Shown here in pieces: positions 58,366-64,000 of a stretch of 64,000 nt of DNA; positions within the stretch are counted from its first letter, which is position 1; each line of letters begins with the position of its first letter. The notes beneath the pieces were generated by a model. That model had not been told where the DNA came from and searched no databases. It saw only the letters and a program-made list of their open reading frames with translations. The stretch comes from Gonatopus flavifemur (taxonomy: Eukaryota > Arthropoda > Insecta > Hymenoptera > Dryinidae): assembly GCA_018340375.1 (NCBI GenBank), contig JAFFJZ010000143.1, positions 17,123 to 81,122 of the forward strand. The letters are read 5' to 3'. The position numbers and the translations under genes are program-made.

Positions 58366-59683
58366 CATTCTGTCAAAAAAGTACCGGGAATTGATCATTT
58401 AAAAGGTGCGGCTAACGGGTTTGTCAACATTCTTTTTGTTGTTAAGTTGGTACATTCGTCCTGTATATTGACGCGGAGTTCGACTGTCATCTGTCATTCA
58501 GTTTGTTTATAGTGCTCGATCTTTTCAGCTCTCTCAAGTGTGTCCCGCGATTGTCACAATGGATACAAAGATTGAACAAAGAATTTGTTTCAAATTTTGC
58601 GTTGCAAATGGAATTTCGTGTGCCGAATCGCTGAAAATGTTGGAGAAGGCTTACGGTAAATTGACTCTATCAAAAACACGTGCATATGAGCGGTACAGTG
58701 CATTCAAAAGTAGTCGAGATGTGGTGGAAGATTTGCCTCGCTCTGGTCGTCCATCGACGTCTTTAACTGAAGTTAATATCGATAAAGTGAAGGAAATGGT
58801 GACTGAACATCGTCATTTAAGTTTGAGAGAGATAGCAGGTGAACTTTCTGTGTCTTACGAATCAGTTCGTACTATTTTACATGATTGTTTGGACATGAAA
58901 CGCGTTGCCGCTCGATTAGTTCTGAAAGACTTGAATTTTCTCCAAAAACTGAATCGCGTACAGGTCGCTGAAGACATGCTAGAACGAGTCAATTTCGACT
59001 GCACATTCATAACACGCATTATAACAGGTGATGAGACATGGGTTTACGAATATGACATGGAAACCAGTCAACAAACTTCGGAGTGGCGGCTTCCAGCTGA
59101 GCTGAAACCGAAAAAGCCACGCCAAAGCCGATCAAAAGTGAAGGTAATGTTGACTTTGTTTTTTGATTATCGCAGTGTTGTACATTCGAAATTCTTGCCA
59201 GAAGGTCAGGCGGTGAATAAAGAATATCATCTAAGCGTCATGCGGCGTTTAAGAGAGCAAATTCGTCGGAAAAGGCCAGATTTGTGGAAAGAAAATTCAT
59301 GGATTTTGCATCACGATAATGCACCATCTCACAAGGCTTGCATTGTGAACCAATTTTTGGCCAAAAACTCAACAAATATCATCGAACAGCCACCGTATTC
59401 ACCTGATCTGGCTCCAGCCGACCTTTTTCTGTTCCCAAATCTTGAATTACCACTTCGAGGCACCCGTTTTGAATCGATAGAAGATATTAAAGAGAATTCG
59501 CGGTGAGAACTGAAATCGATCTCAGAAAAAGCGTATAAAAAATGTTTTGATGATTGGATTGTTCGTTGGCATAAATGTATCATTTCGGGAGGGGACTACT
59601 TTGAAGGCGATACAATAGATTTGGAAGAATAAAAAATTTTTTGTGTCTTATTCAAGAATTCCCGGTACTTTTTTGACAGAATG
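58366..59683 (+). mobile_element. nearly intact mariner-like transposon
   Basis: TA flanks (58364-58365, 59684-59685). Termini CATTCTGTCAAAAAAGTACC on both sides, followed by an identical GGGAATT; the inverted terminal repeats of 27 bp look perfect. 1,318 bp. Confidence 0.95.
58559..59632 (+). pseudogene. mariner transposase, one premature stop
   Basis: Cut-and-paste transposase acting on the surrounding termini. ATG at 58559 gives MDTKIEQRICFKFCVANG. An N-terminal helix-turn-helix pair follows (SLREIAGELSVSYESVRTIL is the second). Catalytic triad: Asp in ITGDETW, Asp in HHDNAPSH, Asp in SPDLAPADLFLF, with 34 residues between the second and third (DD34D, mariner type). The frame is 357 codons, the usual size, but TGA at 59504-59506 interrupts it after about 315 codons; the same frame then continues with CFDDWIVRWHKC and GGDYFEGD, the expected C-terminus, to TAA at 59630-59632. 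A single CGA-to-TGA change would explain it. The stop lies after all three catalytic residues. Recent insertion. Confidence 0.93.
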
Positions 59684-59794
59684 TATGTACTTATCACACT
59701 CATATTCAAAGGAATTTGGTGACGATGCGAGATACTGGTAAATTGTAACAATATTCCATCATAAATCATGACAATTCCACAATTTCATTTATGA

Positions 59795-59915
59795 GCTGAG
59801 TTTGCTTAGTGGCGTCCTAAGTTATCCCAACTTGCTCCAAGTATTTCGGATTTGCTATTTCCATTTATGGAAACAAATTGATGGGTTTGGTACAATTTGA
59901 AGCAACTTGTGTGCT
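59795..59915. repeat. dispersed repeat, copy 3 of 3 (inverted)
   Basis: Carries ATCCCAACTTGCTCCAAGTA, CCATTTATGG and GGTTTGGTACAATTTGAAG, the complements of the 14195-14315 motifs in reverse order. Next to it GTGTGCTATCTGGGTAT resembles the CCCAG-TAGCACA element terminus. Confidence 0.6.
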
Positions 59916-60688
59916 ATCTGGGTATACTTATTTGAGAGTCAGGGAAAGTCAGGGGAAAAAGACTCTCCAAATTTTGGGGGAACCCTGTAAAACCCATTGA
60001 TCAATGAAATCAATACATCCTTAAATGCAGTCAGAAATCTCCCATAAGAAACCCATTCATCATTCAATTTCACAAATTTTCCCATTAGTTCCAATAGATT
60101 GAAATTGTGGAAACTTCCGATAAAAACCGTTTGCCCGATGGAATGGAGAAAATTTCAATCATCCAATCAGATATCTCTTATACAGACCAATAGATTATGT
60201 GAAGTTTGATTAATTCCCATAAAATGCAGATTTTTTAATTGGTGAATCCCCGATTGAAACCTATAGAAAAGAGATTCCGATAAACTCTTATTGATTTTGA
60301 ATCGGGGATTGAACTGTTCCGATTGATCCTATGAAGTCCGATTAATTCTGAATCGCTTTCTATCGGATCTTATCGGATTTTTTAACCAGGGGTAACTCTT
60401 CTTGGAGAGTGCGATGAGCATTTTCGATTTTGTACCCTTCATTAACTCTTATAACAGTTTCCATTAACCTCCACAACCTCACTTTCAATAAGTTCCATCA
60501 TAGGATGCTTTTGGAGGATTCACCAAATCTTTCATGACTGTCCTGATATATTATTATAGATTTTGTTCAACAGTTTTAAGAATGATCAACTGTCACTTAG
60601 AATATCTGAAGCAGTGTTATAATCGTTTGATTCTGCCGAATGTAATTATCTAATCAGCCAATTAATTGATACTCTTGTCATTTGTATC

Positions 60689-61195
60689 TCAGAATTCAAA
60701 TGGATGAACAGTGAAAGATTTGTCAAATACTAAGTTTTCATGAGGAAAACAAGAACGGAAAAAATATTTCTCATAAAACAGTTCATAACGAAAGTTAAGG
60801 CCCAATCTTCCAATCACCCATGACAGTCTGGCAGTGAAGACCTCCTCCCGAAACAAGAAGATCTCTGTTTGAATCCCTTTCGAAAAAGGTTTCTTCGTTT
60901 TTACATTATCTTTGGTCTCATTTAGATGCACGCTTTGCACTCGCCAAATGACTCTTTCGACACACTTCTGATACTTTCTATTGACCCTTCGATTACTCCC
61001 ACAGTACTCTCCAACAACCTCTTCGTAACTCTCCCCAGCACGCTTCATTTTCACCAGGGATGCGTGAAAAACGATGTCCTCGCTGGGAATTATAGTTTTA
61101 GGATATTGCACACCCGTGGAACCTTCTCGTTCTTGAGTTTTTGACATTTTCCAATAGTTGATAGTGTGAAGGGGAAGAGATAGCAGTGGCATCAA
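60689..61195 (-). CDS. unrecognised 168-residue open frame
   Basis: ATG at 61195 (a second Met, MSKTQEREGSTG, at 61147). Base composition is clearly more GC-rich than the surroundings over 60900-61195. The translation is of balanced composition: VQYPKTIIPSEDIVFHASLV, MKRAGESYEEVVGEYCG, RRVNRKYQKCVERVIWRVQS. No signal peptide, membrane span or family motif that I know. The downstream 60 residues are more AT-rich and may run into an intron. A decayed relative of the first 35 residues lies at 62880-63020, which supports a formerly functional sequence. It could be an exon, a gene fragment or part of a transposon. Confidence 0.42.
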   Translation of the reverse strand: MMPLLSLPLHTINYWKMSKTQEREGSTGVQYPKTIIPSEDIVFHASLVKMKRAGESYEEVVGEYCGSNRRVNRKYQKCVERVIWRVQSVHLNETKDNVKTKKPFSKGIQTEIFLFREEVFTARLSWVIGRLGLNFRYELFYEKYFFRSCFPHENLVFDKSFTVHPFEF

Positions 61196-61228
61196 TTCAC
61201 GCGATGAGCTGATTGGGATTTGAGGGGT

Positions 61229-62844
61229 ACACTGAGAGAAAGGTACCTAGCTGGGACAAGAAAATGTTAGTTGCCGCAGCTACATTTTTTGTACGCTAGC
61301 TACAGTTTAGCTGGGGTAAATAAAAGTCTGGTTGTCTGAAATACCCAGCTAATCAAAGCTGATGAATAACTGGTCAATTATTACCCAATGAGATTGGGTG
61401 GGATTGATCAATAATTGTTCATTTCAGTGTCCACATTGGCGGCCAATAATTGATCAATTTCTGTGGACCATCGGATTCCCCAATTGCAGGACAATCTTTT
61501 GTCAATGGCATGGGCATAGCTGCTGCCATAAGCTGTGAAATAATGTGACCCGTAATTTGGCAATTATTGAACAATCATTTTGGTTTGAGAATGATCGAAA
61601 TTCGACCGATAACTCGTTATCGATTGATACTATACTGTAAAAGGTTGAATCGCTTTAAAATACTAATATAATACCTTTAGTGTCAAAGAATTTTCTTTAA
61701 ATTTTTCGAAAATGTGTTTTTTATTTTTTTATTCCGAAACCGTATTGACGGCACTGTGAAACTGAATCCATTTATTTTACATTATAACATAAGTATCTGC
61801 AATTTTAAGTTCAATCAGTTCACTCAGTTAAAATAGGAATTTACATCCATACTCCGAAATTGAGGTTATAAATAACCTGGATTTATCGCGACAAGCCTAC
61901 CGCACCACGAATAACACAAAATTCAGATATACATTTCCAGATTTTCGATTATCGACGTATGTTTAATGATCAATTTGTTGGTCAATTCTATGGAACACGA
62001 GATTGATCAATAATTGTCCATTTCTATGTCCGCATTAGCGACCATGTTGTTGAAGTTTGAATCGTTTATAGGAATGGAACGAAAATTCAAACTCACAGCA
62101 CATGATAAATCATCGTTATTAATCTGCTAGAATAAACTTTTCAGAACTGGAAACATCGTTTGAAGAACATACTACAAGATTTTGAGTCTATAATAGTTAA
62201 ATATTTCGTTATTCGATGACTAATTCGTTTCAATAAACGATTCAAACTTCAGTAACATTAGCGACCAACAATTGGTCCTTCAAAAATGATCAATTTTCGA
62301 TCAATCATTATTCAGGAAATGGACATCCGCATAGGGATCCTACATAATTCCCAAATCATTGATCGATTATTAGCAAATGTCATGGGGATCAATCAAATTG
62401 ACCAATGATTAAAACCAATGTAAACTGAGGGGAAAAAATCATTGAGACAAAGAAATAGTGCATCCAATGGTATCTGAAAAATATTTCTTTAAATCAATGA
62501 AATATTTCTTCAAATCAATGAAGTCTTAATTCAATGTATGAAGTGGGTTTTCAGTTAATGAAATGCTTCATTCGGTCAAAAATAATTTCATTCATTGGAA
62601 GAATATTTGATTGGTTCAAAGAAATATTTCATAGATACCATTGGATAAAATATTTCTTTGCCTCGATGACTTTTTTCCCTCTGTGTATGGTCGGCTGGGT
62701 ATGACTGAAGCAGTTTATTCGATGGGAATACAAAATTTAGTCGTGACAAATAAAATTTAGTTAGCGCAACTAAGCTTTCATTCACAGTGACTTACAGTAA
62801 ATGTTCTAGCTGTCGAATATGTAAGTAGGCCCTTTCTCCCAGTG
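61229..62844. mobile_element. foldback element, CACTGAGAGAAAGG ends
   Basis: ACACTGAGAGAAAGGTACCTA at the left; the right end reads ACACTGGGAGAAAGGGCCTA in reverse. Subterminal TAGTTGC-GCAGCTA motifs and many (T)GATCAAT(A)ATT motifs occur inward on both sides. Contains another foldback at 62426-62685. Confidence 0.6.
62426..62685. mobile_element. foldback element nested in 61229-62844
   Basis: CTGAGGGGAAAAAATCATTG / CAGAGGGAAAAAAGTCATCG, then AGACAAAGAAATA / AGGCAAAGAAATA and the CCAATGGTATCTGAAA pair. Contains several AATGAAATATTTCTT repeats. About 260 bp. Confidence 0.82.
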
Positions 62845-62879
62845 TTGATATGCGTAAACACAATAAATATTGATAAAGG

Positions 62880-63020
62880 TGACAGTTTTCTTCGGATTTT
62901 ACATACTCGTGGGACCTACTGAGTCTGCATTCCTCAACATTTTTTGGAAGTCCAATGCCTGGGAAAGGAGTGATAACGGTGTCATCGATTCACACTATCG
63001 CCTGATTACTGTTTGAGGGA
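62880..63020 (-). pseudogene. decayed relative of the 60689-61195 reading frame
   Basis: The minus strand reads MTPLSLLSQALDFQKM and then GPTSM, stop, NPKKTV, alignable with MMPLLSLPLHTINYWKM and GSTGVQYPKTI of the upstream frame with one gap. Nucleotide similarity extends past the start (GATAACGGTGTCATCGATTC against GATAGCAGTGGCATCAATTC). Homology ends soon after. The two copies are in the same orientation on either side of a foldback element. Confidence 0.5.
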
Positions 63021-63139
63021 TAGATATGCGTAAAAAAGGTAAACACAAAGATATCGGCCGAAGTCCTCAGAGTCATATCAGAGAACCGCGTGAATTCATG
63101 CTACTCCATACAGCACCGGGGGGTACTATCAACGTCCTT

Positions 63140-63200
63140 GGAACGTCTTCTGAAACATTTTGAATGTTTTAAAAATGTTTCAGGGTGTCCAGAAAACGTT
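63140..63200. repeat. short hairpin
   Basis: CTGAAACATTTTGAATG / AAAAATGTTTCAGG with flanking GGAACGTC / AACGTTGC; resembles the core of 2118-2226. Confidence 0.45.
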
Positions 63201-63721
63201 GCATGTACATTAGGGTGGAGTGAAAGACAAAAAAGTCTCTGAATCGAATCGTAATAGTGCGGAAAAGTTGCTACTCTTCGAGACAAACTCAGGAAAAAAA
63301 AAATTTTGAAATCATATGAGATCTTCAACTCGCGCATTTCGTTTAAAGTTTTTGAATTTCATCGAAAATTCAAGGATATTTCAAAATATTCCAGGTCGCT
63401 TAATTATTGTCCGATCGAGCTAATTTTTGGTTTGTCGCATTATGTTGAGATTTTTAATGGAAAAAAAAACATATCCCCCTCCTCCCTTCACGGGGGGGGG
63501 GGTAACACAGAAAGCCTGCACGGGGTCATAAAGCACGTTTTCCTCTCAAATCACCCTAAATAGGTGTCGACGCCTTACAGTTACATCGAAACAATTTCCG
63601 ATGTATTATAGAATATCCTTATCGCTTCAATTATTATATGAACTGAAATTGCTTATGGGGCATAAACTCAATGGCTGGCATTCCTTACTTGTCTTTGCTA
63701 ATTATCCAGTAGCACAGTAGA

Positions 63722-64000
63722 GTTGTATCGTCGCAGCGTTATTGCAGACTGAGTGTCTTATAGAACATCCACACGCACTTGTGTGCATTGCATGTATTTC
63801 TACATACACATTCTTGATTATCGGTTGTATCGTCGCAGCGTTATTGCAGACTGAGTGTCTTATAGAAAATCCACACGCACTTGTGTGCATCGCATATATT
63901 TCCACCTACACATTCTTGATTATCTGTTGTATCGTCACAGCGTTATTACAGACTGAGTGTCTTATAAAAAATCCACACGCACTGGTGTGCATCGCATATA
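63722..64000 (+). repeat. 102-bp tandem array running off the window
   Basis: Units begin GTTGTATCGTCGCAGCGTTA at 63722 and 63825 and GTTGTATCGTCACAGCG at 63926: periods 103 and 101. Copies differ at only a few positions. At least 2.7 copies; the array continues beyond base 64000. Minus-strand frames through it are periodic by-products. Confidence 0.93.

Larger units (their letters stand above)
55675..60393. mobile_element. composite CCCNGGTTAAA foldback element
   Basis: Left end CCCCGGTTAAACAATCCGAT and right end, reversed, CCCCTGGTTAAAAAATCCGAT, continuing as (T)GAATCCGATAG / AAGATCCGATAG. Between them are a 126-bp array, a 65-bp array, a GTCAGGG-repeat segment, a CACTGTAA MITE and a mariner. 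It could be one expanded element or two related ends captured by chance. Confidence 0.55.

Overview
The window is AT-rich eukaryotic nuclear DNA, very probably from an insect. Supporting signs are GT-AG introns, a DUF4806-type gene, a BEL/Pao LTR-retrotransposon fragment, mariner and Tc1-like (DUF4817/DDE) transposons, a truncated non-LTR retrotransposon, and no bacterial gene layout. I cannot name the species.

Host genes are few. (1) 765-3887 (+): three C-terminal exons of a DUF4806-domain protein whose reading frame joins cleanly across two introns. (2) 36544-41342 (+): a possible TATA box, a tiny first coding exon and a phase-compatible second exon of an unrecognised gene. (3) 49701-50934 (+): a large Gln-rich coiled-coil exon carrying one in-frame TAA. 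(4) 60689-61195 (-): an open 168-codon segment of unknown function, with a decayed relative at 62880-63020.

Nearly everything else is mobile or repetitive DNA, dominated by foldback (inverted-repeat) elements, of which about forty are listed. They sort by terminal sequence and target duplication: a TA-flanked CACGGAGA-type family; TA-flanked CACTGTAA / CACAGTAA / CATACTGGAG families; a TTAA-flanked GGGGATACCAGCG family (two copies); an 8-bp-duplication, hAT-like group; and CCCTGGT / CCCAGTTAGCA groups. The most striking is a 4,240-bp near-perfect palindrome at 32250-36489 with about 2-kb arms, termini CAGTGATGCC and a perfect 8-bp target duplication, sitting just upstream of the candidate promoter of gene (2).

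Layout. 1-4.6 kb: DUF4806 gene with foldback-filled introns, then a 3-copy tandem repeat. 6.8-13.4 kb: large foldbacks, one with a perfect 8-bp duplication (9108-9903). 15.4-17.8 kb: Tc1-like transposon with about 355-bp inverted termini, its transposase gene interrupted by another 8-bp-duplication element. 17.9-20.5 kb: diverged 145-bp tandem repeats continuing into a palindrome. 21.6-22.6 kb: a 1-kb palindrome. 24.2-24.8 kb: LINE fragment. 25-32 kb: a string of foldbacks. 32.2-36.5 kb: giant palindrome. 37.6-40.3 kb: tandem repeat, a foldback and a dead mariner. 40.7-46.9 kb: further foldbacks. 47.3-48.8 kb: BEL/Pao 3' end. 52-60.4 kb: nested foldbacks and a composite element with 126-bp and 65-bp tandem arrays and a nearly intact mariner. 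61.2-62.8 kb: foldback between the two related segments of (4). 63.7-64.0 kb: start of a 102-bp tandem array that runs off the window.

All coordinates were read by eye. Family names rest on motifs, termini and target duplications, not on database searches.
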